A stretch of DNA of 64,000 nucleotides from an uncultured Rhodopila sp. (lineage in GTDB: Bacteria > Pseudomonadota > Alphaproteobacteria > Acetobacterales > Acetobacteraceae): NCBI RefSeq assembly GCF_903944925.1, contig NZ_CAJATU010000158.1:62001-126000 (forward strand), read 5' to 3'. Made by a program: the position numbers and the translations under genes. Below the pieces are notes generated by a model. That model saw only the letters and a list, made by a program, of their open reading frames with translations, did no database searches and was not told where the DNA came from. Below are positions 44,171 to 53,110 of the stretch, one piece after another. Numbering within the stretch: the stretch's first letter is position 1; each line of letters starts with the position of its first letter.

Positions 44171-45565
44171 TTAAGCATCCTCGGCGTCGGGATCAGCCGG
44201 GAAGTGCTCTATATCGTAATAAGCAGCAATCGCGCGCGCTGCGGTTTCACGGCTGATGCATCCGGACGCGACGAGGGATGTCAGCGACTGCACATCCTTC
44301 TGACGATCCTCGGCGGTTGTTGGATACCAGCGCGGCCATTTCAGGCTGAGCGAAGCAGCCGGGTCCAACGAACCGACCTCTTGTCCCAGCACAACGAGAG
44401 AGTAAGCCTGCGAAGCCCGGACGATCATTCTGGCCAATTGTAACAACCCGGCCTCGCCATAGCTGGTTCGCATATTGTCAGCCAGCCAGATCAGGCCCTG
44501 GTTGAGCAACTCCAATGCTCGCCCTGACTGGGCGGAGGTTATCCGCTCGGGGCTGGCCCGGTTGCCGTGGATGCTTTCCAGGGCCAACTCGCGCAAGGTG
44601 CGGACATATTCGATGACCGCGCCCGACGCTGTACCGCCGATCTCGAGAAGGCGAGCATCGCCCTTTTCGGAAACGACCAGCGCGTTGCCGGCCCCCTTCA
44701 CCATGTCGCCGTCGGAAAGGGCAGGATCTTTCAGCAGCAGGGTTGGATCGCTGCTATACTTTAGTCCACGCCCCACCTGGCTAAGTTGATAGTCAATCTC
44801 AACCTGGGTATGAACGGCAGCCGTGAACGTGCAGGCGCCATCGCAGGGATCTCCCGTCACCGAAAGACCCGGCAGGTTCTTGATCCAGATGATCGGCACG
44901 GTGCCGAGCTTGTGCGATACCGTCCGCGTAGCATCCACAATCGCCGGCGATGGTGTTTCGACAGGCACGGGTTCGAACCATGTCTCGCTGCTTGAATCCC
45001 AGCTTCGTGCGAACCAATACTGGGCACCGGGGTCGTCGATTGCATAGCCGTTGGCGATCAGGTCGGCGCCCGAAACCTTGTATCGTTCGTCGACGCGGGC
45101 GAGCGTGTCAGGCGCCTGCGGGTCCCATGTCGGTGTTAGGTACATTGTGTCCAGTACATCGACAAATATGCGCCCCTGCAGTACTCGTAGCAGCAGGGCG
45201 ACAGACCCGACAGCGCCCTTCATGGCCGCTTCGGTCATCGTGAAATTGAGGCGGGTTTCCTTGATGATTCCGGCGAAGGCATCCCGAATCTGCGGGTCGC
45301 TGCTGTCGATCGCCGGGAAATGCCCTTCACTGAACAACAACGAAACGCTGTCTTCAACGACGATTCGGCACAGCGGATACCTGACGCTGGGACGGCGTTT
45401 CCGGAGCGGGATGTATTCGCCGCCCGGTCCCCGCTCCTCATGAAAGTGATACGGCAATACGTCGTAGATCGAGCCGTCCAGTACGCGGTTGAGAATATCG
45501 AGCCGGCGAACGCGATCCGGGTAATCACCATCGCGGGGAACCAGATCGCAAAGAGTATCAAACAC
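44171..45565 (-). CDS. Phage portal protein (SPP1 gp6-like)
   Basis: 464 residues. The dodecameric portal forms the DNA entry ring. RIVVEDSVSLLFSEGHFPAI, TYPE portal core YKVSGADLIANGYAIDDPGA, EIDYQLSQVGRGLKYSSDPT, ELALESIHGNRASPERITSA and the C-terminal KWPRWYPTTAEDRQKDVQSL are consistent with the SPP1-type portal family. It lies between terminase and scaffold genes. Confidence 0.85.
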   Translation of the reverse strand: MFDTLCDLVPRDGDYPDRVRRLDILNRVLDGSIYDVLPYHFHEERGPGGEYIPLRKRRPSVRYPLCRIVVEDSVSLLFSEGHFPAIDSSDPQIRDAFAGIIKETRLNFTMTEAAMKGAVGSVALLLRVLQGRIFVDVLDTMYLTPTWDPQAPDTLARVDERYKVSGADLIANGYAIDDPGAQYWFARSWDSSSETWFEPVPVETPSPAIVDATRTVSHKLGTVPIIWIKNLPGLSVTGDPCDGACTFTAAVHTQVEIDYQLSQVGRGLKYSSDPTLLLKDPALSDGDMVKGAGNALVVSEKGDARLLEIGGTASGAVIEYVRTLRELALESIHGNRASPERITSAQSGRALELLNQGLIWLADNMRTSYGEAGLLQLARMIVRASQAYSLVVLGQEVGSLDPAASLSLKWPRWYPTTAEDRQKDVQSLTSLVASGCISRETAARAIAAYYDIEHFPADPDAEDA

Positions 45566-45595
45566 CTATTTTCCAATACTGGTTTCGCGTTATAT

Positions 45596-47032
45596 TCAGC
45601 GATTGAAAATAGAGATGGCCAGCGGGCCCGTTGCCCGTGGCCGATCGGCTAATGTCGTAAAGGCCCGGACGAGTGCATCTACCTGGTCGTCTTTGTGTCC
45701 ATACGGGAAATCGCGCATCTCATCGATTAGCGCCGGGTTCCAGGCACCCCTTACGATCGCGATATTACCGGCCTCCACTTGAGAGGCGAGAGGCATGGCT
45801 CGGGTGGCTTTTGCACCGGTCTCTCGTGCCGAGATAACATGGAAACCGGCTAGCTGTCGTGTCAGATAGGCCATTTGACTTTTGCCGGCCTGACCGGGAT
45901 CTTCCGGAATCGCCACGATAACCTTGGTTCCGTCCTTATGTGCACTGTTAACAACCAGTTCTTCGACCTGATGCGGCGTTCCGCGAATGCGAACAACGTC
46001 AAGCACAACGTAGCGTCCATCGGAGCTACGAAGCAGCTTGACACCAACCGTCCAGTCCGGGTCGTTCTGGCCCGTTGTCTCGGTGGCGGCCAGGTCCCAG
46101 GCTCGCACGACAACTTCGGACGCGCTCGGCTCCGATGGCTGAACCACCGATATGCGGTCGACAGAAAATAGCTGCCCGGCGGCGGGAAGCGGTGTCTGCT
46201 GAAACAAAGCAGCCCACGCTCGTTCTCCCATCATCTGCCGCTTGCGGATCAGGGCGTTATAATCCTCCCATTCCGGCCAAAGCGGGGTTCCGACGGCACG
46301 ACCGAGCGGGTCGTCCGCCTCGGCGAGAGCGGGTAAACGGACGACCCGCCATTCGGATCCAGCATGGGCGAGCAACTGGCCACCCAAATCGTCCGGGTGC
46401 CATCGCGTCATAATCAATACGATCTTGCCGCCCGGCTTGAGGCGGGTTATAAGATCAGACTTGAACCACTCCCATACATGATTTCGTTGCCGCGGACTCT
46501 CAGCGTCGGCCTGCGAGGCGATCGGGTCGTCTATAATCACAAGATCGGCGCGTCGTCCGGCAATGGCGCCTCGGACGCCTATCGCGAGGTATTCGCCGCC
46601 GGTCGTAGTTGTCCATTTGTCCGCTGACCGCTCTTCCCGGGTAACACTGAATCCAAGATAATTTTTCTTCTCCAGGATCAGACTTCTGACGCGGCGGCTA
46701 AAATGCTTGGCTAACGATCCCGAATGAGAGGCGGTGATGATTGACGAACGCGGGTGTTGGGTATACCACCACACTGGAAAGATGACCGACGCATAGGTGG
46801 ACTTGGCAGACCCCGGCGGCATCAGGACCATCAGCCGATCGTATACCCCGCCGCAAAGGCTTTCAAGCTCCGACACCAAGTAGAGTTGATGAGCAGCGGG
46901 GCGGTATCCCGTGGTTTTAAGCGCTTCTTCCGACCAGGCCCGAAGAGATCCCCGTAGCCTGCGTCTTACATAAAGTTCTCGTTCAATAGGAGCACTATAT
47001 ACTGAAATGAATCCGGGTTTTCGGCCGCCCAC
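45596..47032 (-). CDS. Phage terminase large subunit
   Basis: 478 residues from a GTG at 47032. The ATPase domain has Walker A MPPGSAKST (71-79) and Walker B LVIIDDP. The RNase-H-like nuclease domain has VVRAWDLAATETTGQNDPDW (first Asp), later VIVAIPEDPGQAGKSQMAYL and YGHKDDQVDALVRAFTTLAD (final Asp). It is the phage terminase family seen in Mu-like and related phages. No small terminase gene is recognisable; a 48-codon frame upstream is the only candidate. Confidence 0.92.
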   Translation of the reverse strand: MGGRKPGFISVYSAPIERELYVRRRLRGSLRAWSEEALKTTGYRPAAHQLYLVSELESLCGGVYDRLMVLMPPGSAKSTYASVIFPVWWYTQHPRSSIITASHSGSLAKHFSRRVRSLILEKKNYLGFSVTREERSADKWTTTTGGEYLAIGVRGAIAGRRADLVIIDDPIASQADAESPRQRNHVWEWFKSDLITRLKPGGKIVLIMTRWHPDDLGGQLLAHAGSEWRVVRLPALAEADDPLGRAVGTPLWPEWEDYNALIRKRQMMGERAWAALFQQTPLPAAGQLFSVDRISVVQPSEPSASEVVVRAWDLAATETTGQNDPDWTVGVKLLRSSDGRYVVLDVVRIRGTPHQVEELVVNSAHKDGTKVIVAIPEDPGQAGKSQMAYLTRQLAGFHVISARETGAKATRAMPLASQVEAGNIAIVRGAWNPALIDEMRDFPYGHKDDQVDALVRAFTTLADRPRATGPLAISIFNR

Positions 47033-47112
47033 CGCCGTTCCGGCGATAACGGCCCACCGCCCGGGTGGCGGCAGTTGCGGAGCAGCGCGTTCAGCGCCGG
47101 GTCTCCGATCAT
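46966..47112 (-). CDS. Possible leaderless 48-codon gene at the cassette start
   Basis: The frame starts at an ATG at 47112, about 7 bases after the -10 of the proposed promoter, which would make the mRNA start at or next to the ATG. The predicted peptide is MIGDPALNALLRNCRHPGGG PLSPERRWAAENPDSFQYIV LLLNENFM (split here in parts). Its second half overlaps the terminase GTG in another frame. No domain is recognised. It may be a leader that couples into terminase translation, or a chance frame. Confidence 0.35.
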   Translation of the reverse strand: MIGDPALNALLRNCRHPGGGPLSPERRWAAENPDSFQYIVLLLNENFM

Positions 47113-47119
47113 GTCAAAG

Positions 47120-47149
47120 ACTATAAGATATTTTGGGGCGTTTGGTCAA
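47120..47149 (-). promoter_or_regulatory. Proposed promoter of the phage cassette
   Basis: On the minus strand TTGACC (47149-47144), 18 bases, then TATAGT (47125-47120), preceded by an A-run (about 47151-47158) like an UP element. This is the best housekeeping-type promoter in the region and the only promoter-like signal upstream of the terminase gene. The cassette has no gaps long enough for other strong promoters. Confidence 0.6.
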
Positions 47150-47160
47150 GCCTTTTTTCC

Positions 47161-47166
47161 TATAAT
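47161..47166 (+). promoter_or_regulatory. Perfect -10 element for tgt direction
   Basis: TATAAT on the plus strand, about 115 bases before the tgt start. No good -35 is found at 16-18 bases (GCGTTT at best). It overlaps the region upstream of the phage promoter, so the two divergent promoters are closely spaced. Confidence 0.4.
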
Positions 47167-47280
47167 GTTTGGTTGCGCGTTTTGGCAGAGACTCCCGGCC
47201 GCCAACCAGGAGCGATCCTGCCGGTTCGGCGCGTACGATAACCCTTGTCAGCGGAGGTGACCCGGCCCTACGCAGGCCGG

Positions 47281-48426
47281 ATGATTTGCCCTTCAACCCG
47301 GGTCGGGGAATTTCGCTTCGAGACCTCGGCGCTCGACGGTGCGGCACGTGCAGGTGTCTTGTGCACTGCTCACGGCCCGCTGGAAACACCGGCCTTCATG
47401 GCGGTCGGTACTGCCGGAACCGTCAAGGCGATGCCGGCCGATGCGGTCCGGGCGACAGGCACGCAGTGCGTCCTGGGCAATACATATCATCTGATGCTCC
47501 GTCCCGGCGCTGAACGCATCGCCGCTCTGGGTGGACTGCACCGGTTTATGGACTGGCCGGGACCCATCCTGACGGATTCGGGCGGCTTTCAGGTCATGTC
47601 ACTGGCCGGGTTGCGTAAGATGGACCCTGACGGTGTGACCTTCCAATCTCATATAGATGGGAGCCGCCACCGTCTGACGCCCGCGCTCTGCATGGATCTC
47701 CAGTGGAAGTTCGACTCGACGATCACCATGGCGCTTGATGAATGCACCGCCTTTCCCGCCACATACGAGGTCGCGGAGGCTTCGATGGAGTTGTCGATGC
47801 GCTGGGCGGCATCTTGTAGGGAGGCGTTCCGGCAGCGACCGGGCTATGGTCTCTTTGGCATCGTCCAGGGCGGCATCTATCCGGAGCTCCGCCTTCGGTC
47901 AGTCAACGCTCTGATGGATATAGGTTTTGACGGCTATGCCGTTGGAGGGCTTGCCGTCGGGGAAGGACAGGAGGCGATGCTATCGACCCTCGATATCACG
48001 GTGCCGGAACTCCCGGCCGATGCGCCTCGCTATTTAATGGGTGTGGGCACGCCTGATGACATCCTTGCTGCTGTGCAGCGTGGCATCGACATGTTTGACT
48101 GCGTCATCCCTACACGGGCCGGCCGAACCGGGCGGGCCTACACCGCGTCAGGTGTCCGCAACATGAAGAACGCGCGCTACGCCGACGACCCCAATCCGCT
48201 GGATCTCGGCTGCGATTGTCCGGCGTGCTCGCGGCATAGCCGAGCCTATTTACATCATCTGTTCAGATGTCAGGAAATGCTCGGTCCCATTCTCCTCACC
48301 TGGCACAACATAACCTATTATCAGTCTCTGATGCGTGGCATCCGCAGTTCGGTCCAGGCAGGAGAGTTTTCCTCCTTCGCCACCAGAACCCGCGCCGCCT
48401 GGGAATTTGCGGATACACCTGCATGA
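47281..48426 (+). CDS. tgt: tRNA-guanine transglycosylase
   Basis: Exchanges G34 of GUN-anticodon tRNAs for preQ1, towards queuosine. The 381 residues contain the active-site blocks [19 protein letters not shown] and [18 protein letters not shown] (catalytic Asp), and the zinc site [21 protein letters not shown] start at the ATG at 47281 ([17 protein letters not shown]); upstream GTG and TTG codons exist but give no better start signal. Operon with queF and queG by 4-base overlaps. Confidence 0.96.
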   Translation: MICPSTRVGEFRFETSALDGAARAGVLCTAHGPLETPAFMAVGTAGTVKAMPADAVRATGTQCVLGNTYHLMLRPGAERIAALGGLHRFMDWPGPILTDSGGFQVMSLAGLRKMDPDGVTFQSHIDGSRHRLTPALCMDLQWKFDSTITMALDECTAFPATYEVAEASMELSMRWAASCREAFRQRPGYGLFGIVQGGIYPELRLRSVNALMDIGFDGYAVGGLAVGEGQEAMLSTLDITVPELPADAPRYLMGVGTPDDILAAVQRGIDMFDCVIPTRAGRTGRAYTASGVRNMKNARYADDPNPLDLGCDCPACSRHSRAYLHHLFRCQEMLGPILLTWHNITYYQSLMRGIRSSVQAGEFSSFATRTRAAWEFADTPA

Positions 48427-48887
48427 CCGAAACGCCCTACGACCATCTTACCCTGCTCGGCCATGCAGCGTCGCAGCCCGCCAACCCCGACGACGCCAGG
48501 CTGGAGCGTGTCGCCAACCCCGCGCCGGGCAAGCAGTATATCGTGCGGCTGACGTGTCCGGAGTTCACGTCGCTCTGTCCGCTGACGGGTCAGCCGGATT
48601 TCGCCCACATCATGATAGACTATATTCCTAAAGACTGGATCGTCGAAAGCAAATCGTTCAAGCTGCTGATGGCGTCCTACCGTAACCACGGGGCGTTCCA
48701 CGAAGCCTGCACGATGGAAATCGCCGCCAAGCTGGTGGCATTGCTGGCTCCGATCTGGCTACGCATCGGTGCCTATTGGTATCCCAGGGGCGGCATCCCG
48801 ATCGACGTCTTCTGGCAGACATCGGGTGCACCCCGGGATGTTTGGGTGCCGCCTCAGGAGGTTCCCACGTATCGCGGTCGGGGGTGA
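48423..48887 (+). CDS. queF: NADPH-dependent 7-cyano-7-deazaguanine reductase
   Basis: Reduces preQ0 to preQ1, the substrate of Tgt. The 154 residues are the short, one-domain QueF type. [19 protein letters not shown] holds the catalytic Cys and Asp, and [22 protein letters not shown] is the NADPH-binding QueF motif (about residues 73-94). It overlaps tgt (ATGA) and queG (GTGA), so the three genes are translationally coupled. Confidence 0.97.
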   Translation: MTETPYDHLTLLGHAASQPANPDDARLERVANPAPGKQYIVRLTCPEFTSLCPLTGQPDFAHIMIDYIPKDWIVESKSFKLLMASYRNHGAFHEACTMEIAAKLVALLAPIWLRIGAYWYPRGGIPIDVFWQTSGAPRDVWVPPQEVPTYRGRG

Positions 48888-49972
48888 CCATACCTGTCGC
48901 AAAAATCCCGAACCGGAAAGTCGAGGCCGATCCTCGAACCGCAATTCGTGACCATGCTTTGCGGCTCGGCTTTGATGCGGTCGGTTTTTGCGAGGCGGCG
49001 CTTGGACCCGAAGCGCGAAACCGGCTGGAAAGCTTTCTCCGGGCTGGCTATCACGGCGATATGGGATGGCTTGCTGACAGAACCGAACAGAGAAGTCATC
49101 CCCGATCGCTTTGGCCTGACGCCCGCGGTGTGGTGGTCCTCGGGCTATCCTACGCCCCCTCGGACGACCCGCTTTCCATTACACGACAAAAAGAACGAGG
49201 GGCAATATCGATCTATGCTCGCAATCGGGATTACCATGACCTTATTAAGGGCCGCCTGAAGCATTTGGCACAGTTTATGGTGTCTCGCTTCGCCTGTCAG
49301 GTCAAAGTTTTCGTCGATACCGCTCCGGTCATGGAAAAACCGCTGGCGCAACAAAGCGGGATTGGCTGGCAAGGAAAGCACACGAATTTGGTTTCGCTGG
49401 CCCATGGTTCCTGGCTGTTGCTTGGGGAGGTCTATACCGATTTGGAACTGCACTGCGGCGAAGCGATGCCGGATCACTGCGGATCATGTTCCCGATGCCT
49501 GGATGTATGCCCCACCAAGGCTTTTCCCGCGCCGTATCGGCTGGACGCCACCCGTTGCATTTCGTATTTGACAATCGAGCACCGCGGGCCGATCCCGCTG
49601 GAGCTGAGACCGATGATGGGCAACCACGTTTACGGGTGCGATGATTGCCTGGCGGTCTGTCCCTGGAATAAATTTGCCAAGCCGGCGTGTCATGAAAAGT
49701 TGGTGGAGCGAAGCGACCTGGCGGCACCCGAACTGGCGGAACTCGCCCGCCTCGATGATCAGGCTTTCCGAGCGAAATTTGCCGGTTCTCCGATCAAGCG
49801 CATCGGACGGAACCGGTTCGTCCGGAATGTGCTGATCGCCATCGGCAACTCCGGCGATCGGACTCTGATGCCGATTGCTGAAATACTCCGGCAGGATCTG
49901 GATCCCGTTGTCGCCGAGGCGGCCGATTGGGCCGTACAACGCCTGGCCGCGTTTTGTCAGCCCTCCTCATGA
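48884..49972 (+). CDS. queG: Epoxyqueuosine reductase
   Basis: Last step of queuosine formation: reduces epoxyqueuosine in tRNA with cobalamin and two [4Fe-4S] clusters. The 362 residues start at a GTG at 48884 ([20 protein letters not shown]) overlapping the queF stop, and include [20 protein letters not shown], two cluster motifs [17 protein letters not shown] and [14 protein letters not shown], and a C-terminal HEAT-like part (about 300-362). A longer in-frame ORF reaching back to 48776 would overlap queF and is unlikely. Its end overlaps rsmI by 16 bases, convergent. Confidence 0.95.
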   Translation: MTIPVAKIPNRKVEADPRTAIRDHALRLGFDAVGFCEAALGPEARNRLESFLRAGYHGDMGWLADRTEQRSHPRSLWPDARGVVVLGLSYAPSDDPLSITRQKERGAISIYARNRDYHDLIKGRLKHLAQFMVSRFACQVKVFVDTAPVMEKPLAQQSGIGWQGKHTNLVSLAHGSWLLLGEVYTDLELHCGEAMPDHCGSCSRCLDVCPTKAFPAPYRLDATRCISYLTIEHRGPIPLELRPMMGNHVYGCDDCLAVCPWNKFAKPACHEKLVERSDLAAPELAELARLDDQAFRAKFAGSPIKRIGRNRFVRNVLIAIGNSGDRTLMPIAEILRQDLDPVVAEAADWAVQRLAAFCQPSS

Positions 49973-50850
49973 ATCTGCAGGGCACGTGCATAGACAAGCT
50001 TGCGCGGCAAACCCGTTGCAGTGCTCACGAGCGCCGCCGCATCCTTGACAGTTTGGGTGGCCAGTGCGGAACGCAGCCGTGCGTCAAGCTCTTCCGGATC
50101 ATCGGTCTCCGGCGGGCCGATCAGTAGGGTGATCTCGCCGCGCGCGGGTTCCCCTGTAAACAATGTTGCCAGTTCGCTCACTTTGCCGCGCTCGACCGTT
50201 TCAAAACGTTTGGTCAATTCGCGAGCCACCGCGGCTGAACGATCTCCGAAAACCTCCTGTACATCGCCCAGCGTCTCGAGCAATCGATGTGGGGCCTCAT
50301 GCCAAATGAGCGTCGATGACAAGCCCGCGCGCTCCGCCGCCCGCAACAAGCCGAACGCCGCCCGGCGAGCCGACTGCTTCGGGGGCGGAAAGCCTAAAAA
50401 CAGGAAGGGCAGCGGCGGCAGACCTGACAGGATCAACGCGGTGACCGCCGCGTTTGGGCCGGGAACAGCGCTCACGGCAATTTCGCTGGCGATGGCGGCC
50501 CGGACCAGCCGGTAACCGGGGTCGGACACCAGTGGCGTCCCCGCATCGGAAACCAGCGCAATGGTTTGTCCGGCCCGAAGCTTCCCGAGCACCACCGGGA
50601 TCTTGCCGTCCTCGTTATGGTCGTGCAGCGTGTCTGTCCTGGTGTGGATATCCATGGCCGCGAGTAGGCGGCCGGTCCGTCGCGTGTCCTCGCACAGGAT
50701 CAGGTCGCATGTTGCGAGAGCCTCACGAGCCCGCGCACTGATATCCCCAAGGTTGCCGATCGGCGTGGAAACTAGCACAAGTCCGCACAGCGGGCCGGAC
50801 TGGCCGTCTCGCGGGTCATCGGGAGACTCGGCCGATGCGTCAACGGGCAT
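49957..50850 (-). CDS. rsmI: 16S rRNA 2'-O-ribose C1402 methyltransferase
   Basis: SAM-dependent tetrapyrrole-methylase-fold enzyme that methylates C1402 in the decoding site. The 297 residues hold [54 protein letters not shown] and [17 protein letters not shown], all diagnostic. The ATG at 50850 has AAGGAG 7-12 bases upstream and is the best start; a GTG at 50778 would give a family-typical shorter N-terminus but has no ribosome-binding site. With the ATG, the gene overlaps the LpoA-like gene head-to-head by 16 bases. Confidence 0.95.
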   Translation of the reverse strand: MPVDASAESPDDPRDGQSGPLCGLVLVSTPIGNLGDISARAREALATCDLILCEDTRRTGRLLAAMDIHTRTDTLHDHNEDGKIPVVLGKLRAGQTIALVSDAGTPLVSDPGYRLVRAAIASEIAVSAVPGPNAAVTALILSGLPPLPFLFLGFPPPKQSARRAAFGLLRAAERAGLSSTLIWHEAPHRLLETLGDVQEVFGDRSAAVARELTKRFETVERGKVSELATLFTGEPARGEITLLIGPPETDDPEELDARLRSALATQTVKDAAALVSTATGLPRKLVYARALQIHEEG

Positions 50851-52094
50851 TCCTGCTCCTTATTTGCGCCCTGGCGTTCTCGGGCTGCGGCGAGGAAACC
50901 TCCGGACGATATGGAGGCGCAAACCAATCTGGATCGAACGGCCCCGGTTCGCTAGGCCCTTCGGGCAACACTGCAGCAACCGGTCAGCGGGCCGCTATAC
51001 TGCTGCCGATGACCGGGCCAAGGGCGGATGTCGGGAAGGTTCTGCTCCAGGCCGCCCAGCTTGCCCTCGGTAATGGGACTGGACCGACACTCGACGTGCT
51101 CGATACAGCCGGCACGCCCGCCGGCGCCGTTACCGCGGCCCGGACAGCGATCAACAACCATGACAGCCTGATACTCGGCCCTCTGACCTCCGCGGAAACT
51201 GCCGCCGTCGCCCCGGTCGCTCGCGGCGCCAATATTCCCGTGCTGGCGTTCACCAACGATTCATCGCAGGCCCAGCCTGGTGTTTGGACCCTCGGGATCA
51301 CCCCTGCCCAACAAGTCCGGCGGCTGGTTGTCGCCGCGTCCGCTCAGGGAAAGACCCAGTTCGCAGCACTGCTGCCCTCAACGGACTTCGGCCAGGCCAT
51401 GGCGAATGGGCTGACGAAAGCGCTCGCCGCCGAGAACTTGCCGCCTGCAAGGGTTCGCATGCATGGAGCCGGGATGGGGGCGATCACCGCCGCCACCAAA
51501 GACGTCTCGGACTACGCCGATCGGCGGGGTCCGATCGAAGCGAAGGTCAAGGCTGCGCGTGCTCTGGGCACGCCCGAGGGTCGCCACGAGGCGCAGGAAC
51601 TAACGAAGACACCGATCCCGCCTCCGTCGTTCAACGTCCTGCTGCTTGCCGATGTTCATGAGGAGTTGCAGGAAGTGGCCAGTGTCCTGCCGTATTACGA
51701 TGTCGATCGTTCATCGGTTCAGTTTGTCGGTCCAGCGCTGTGGGGTGATCCGGCAAGCGGATCGGGCGCTGTGCCCGGGGCTTGGTATGCCGCCCCGGAT
51801 AACGCTTCCCGGGCCAATCTCGAGCGGGACTATGCGGCCAAATATGGTGTGCCGCCACCGCCGCTGGCGGACCTGGCCTACGATTCGGCATCTGTCGCGG
51901 CAGCGATTATCGGCCGCGGCGGCGCTCAGATCGCCGTTCTGACCCAGCCGGCCGGGTTCCTGGGAACCGACGGCTGGTTAGCGTTCCTGTCCGACGGTCA
52001 GGTCAGGCGCGGGCTTGCTGTGTACCGCATCGAACGCGGCGGCCCGGCACTGATCGATCCCGCCCCGCAGTCGTCCGCCGCTCCGGGATCCTGA
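50835..52094 (+). CDS. Penicillin-binding protein activator-like lipoprotein
   Basis: 419-residue LpoA-like or COG3107-type outer-membrane lipoprotein with a periplasmic binding-protein fold. The signal peptide [18 protein letters not shown] ends in a lipobox-like FSGC, with Cys at residue 18. The ligand-binding core includes AAILLPMTGPRADVGKVLLQ and SLILGPLTSAETAAVAPVAR. In other bacteria LpoA activates PBP1A. Next to rsmI it is in the conserved rsmI-lpoA order seen widely. The C-terminus is Pro/Ala-rich. Confidence 0.85.
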   Translation: MRQRAFLLLICALAFSGCGEETSGRYGGANQSGSNGPGSLGPSGNTAATGQRAAILLPMTGPRADVGKVLLQAAQLALGNGTGPTLDVLDTAGTPAGAVTAARTAINNHDSLILGPLTSAETAAVAPVARGANIPVLAFTNDSSQAQPGVWTLGITPAQQVRRLVVAASAQGKTQFAALLPSTDFGQAMANGLTKALAAENLPPARVRMHGAGMGAITAATKDVSDYADRRGPIEAKVKAARALGTPEGRHEAQELTKTPIPPPSFNVLLLADVHEELQEVASVLPYYDVDRSSVQFVGPALWGDPASGSGAVPGAWYAAPDNASRANLERDYAAKYGVPPPPLADLAYDSASVAAAIIGRGGAQIAVLTQPAGFLGTDGWLAFLSDGQVRRGLAVYRIERGGPALIDPAPQSSAAPGS

Positions 52095-52108
52095 GGCCAC
52101 CCGCATCC

Positions 52109-53107
52109 TTATCCACCGACAAAGCCAACCAGACGCTCCGCCTCGGCGACGATCGGATCGGCGATCGCAGCCGCCCGCTCGCTGCCGGACCTGAGGACTT
52201 GCAAAAGGGAGGATTCATCCTCCAGCAGCCGCCGGGTCTCCGCGGCGATTGGCGCCAGGCGATCGACCAGAAGCTCGGTAAGCGCCGCCTTGAACGGACC
52301 AAAGCCTGTGCCGCCATGCACCTGGAGCACGGCAGCGTGGTCGGTTCCCGTCAAGGCCGCATAAATCCCCACAAGGTTCCGCGCCTCCGGCCGCTCAGCC
52401 AGCTCGGCAAGTTCGGTCGGAACGGGTTGGGGATCGGTTTTAGCGCGCCGAATCTTCAACGCGATCGTGTCGCTGTCATCGTTGAGGTTGATGCGGCTTT
52501 GATCCGACGGGTCCGATTTCGACATTTTCTTTGTGCCGTCGCGCAAGCTCATGACCCGGGCCGCCGGGCCCAGGATCAGCGGTTCGATATTGGGGAAGAA
52601 TTCGACGCCATAATCGTGGTTGAATTTCTGCGCGATGTCGTTCGCGAGTTCCAGATGCTGCCGCTGATCGTCCCCGACCGGCACTCGCGTCGCGTGATAG
52701 GCGTGAATGTCCGCCGCCATCAGGTTGGGATAGACATATAGACCCGACGAAGCGGCCTCTCGGTCTTTTCCTGCCTTGTCCTTGAATTGCGTCATGCGAT
52801 TCAGCCAACCGAGGCGCGCAACGCAGTTGAAGATCCACGCAAGCTGAGCATGCGCGCGCACCGCCGATTGCAGGAACAGGATATGCTTGTTGGGATCGAT
52901 GCCGCAGGCCAGCAGAGTGGCGGTCATCTCCAGCGACTGCTTCCGCAGAGCGGCCGGCTCCTGCCAGGCTGTGATTGCGTGCAGGTCTACCACGCAGAAG
53001 ATGCAATCGTGACTGTCCTGCAGCGTGACCCAATTGCTGAGGGCACCCAGGTAATTTCCCAGGGTGGGGATGCCGGACGGCTGAATGCCGGAGAAGACTC
53101 GGTCCAT
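52109..53107 (-). CDS. trpS: Tryptophanyl-tRNA synthetase
   Basis: Class I aminoacyl-tRNA synthetase, 332 residues. The HIGH equivalent is [18 protein letters not shown] (T-L-G-N), and the other class I signature is [36 protein letters not shown] is the tryptophan-binding region. It is the last gene of the tsaD-rlmJ-gpsA-murJ-trpS run; the start is 3 bases after the murJ stop. Confidence 0.97.
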   Translation of the reverse strand: MDRVFSGIQPSGIPTLGNYLGALSNWVTLQDSHDCIFCVVDLHAITAWQEPAALRKQSLEMTATLLACGIDPNKHILFLQSAVRAHAQLAWIFNCVARLGWLNRMTQFKDKAGKDREAASSGLYVYPNLMAADIHAYHATRVPVGDDQRQHLELANDIAQKFNHDYGVEFFPNIEPLILGPAARVMSLRDGTKKMSKSDPSDQSRINLNDDSDTIALKIRRAKTDPQPVPTELAELAERPEARNLVGIYAALTGTDHAAVLQVHGGTGFGPFKAALTELLVDRLAPIAAETRRLLEDESSLLQVLRSGSERAAAIADPIVAEAERLVGFVGG

Positions 53108-53110
53108 GCT

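Larger units (their letters stand above)
22617..47149 (-). mobile_element. Mu-like myophage virion cassette (defective or domesticated)
   Basis: A continuous run of minus-strand virion genes in Mu-like order: terminase, portal, scaffold, capsid, connectors, tail terminator, DUF2635-like, sheath, tube, chaperone with frameshift, [tape-measure slot empty], DNA-circularisation-like, LysM-like, hub, spike, wedge gp25-like, gpJ-like, gpI-like, fibres. I found no integrase, transposase, repressor, replication, holin, endolysin or capsid protease gene. No flanking direct repeat is visible by eye. Tight spacing suggests a single operon from a promoter at 47120-47149. Two explanations fit: a remnant whose early and lysis modules were lost, or a host-kept particle such as a gene-transfer-agent-like system. 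Confidence 0.9.

Noticed and set aside
22600-47280. Attachment-site direct repeats at the cassette ends
   Set aside because: Reading the bases around 22607-22640 and 47150-47280, I saw no shared core. A computer comparison could still reveal a short one.
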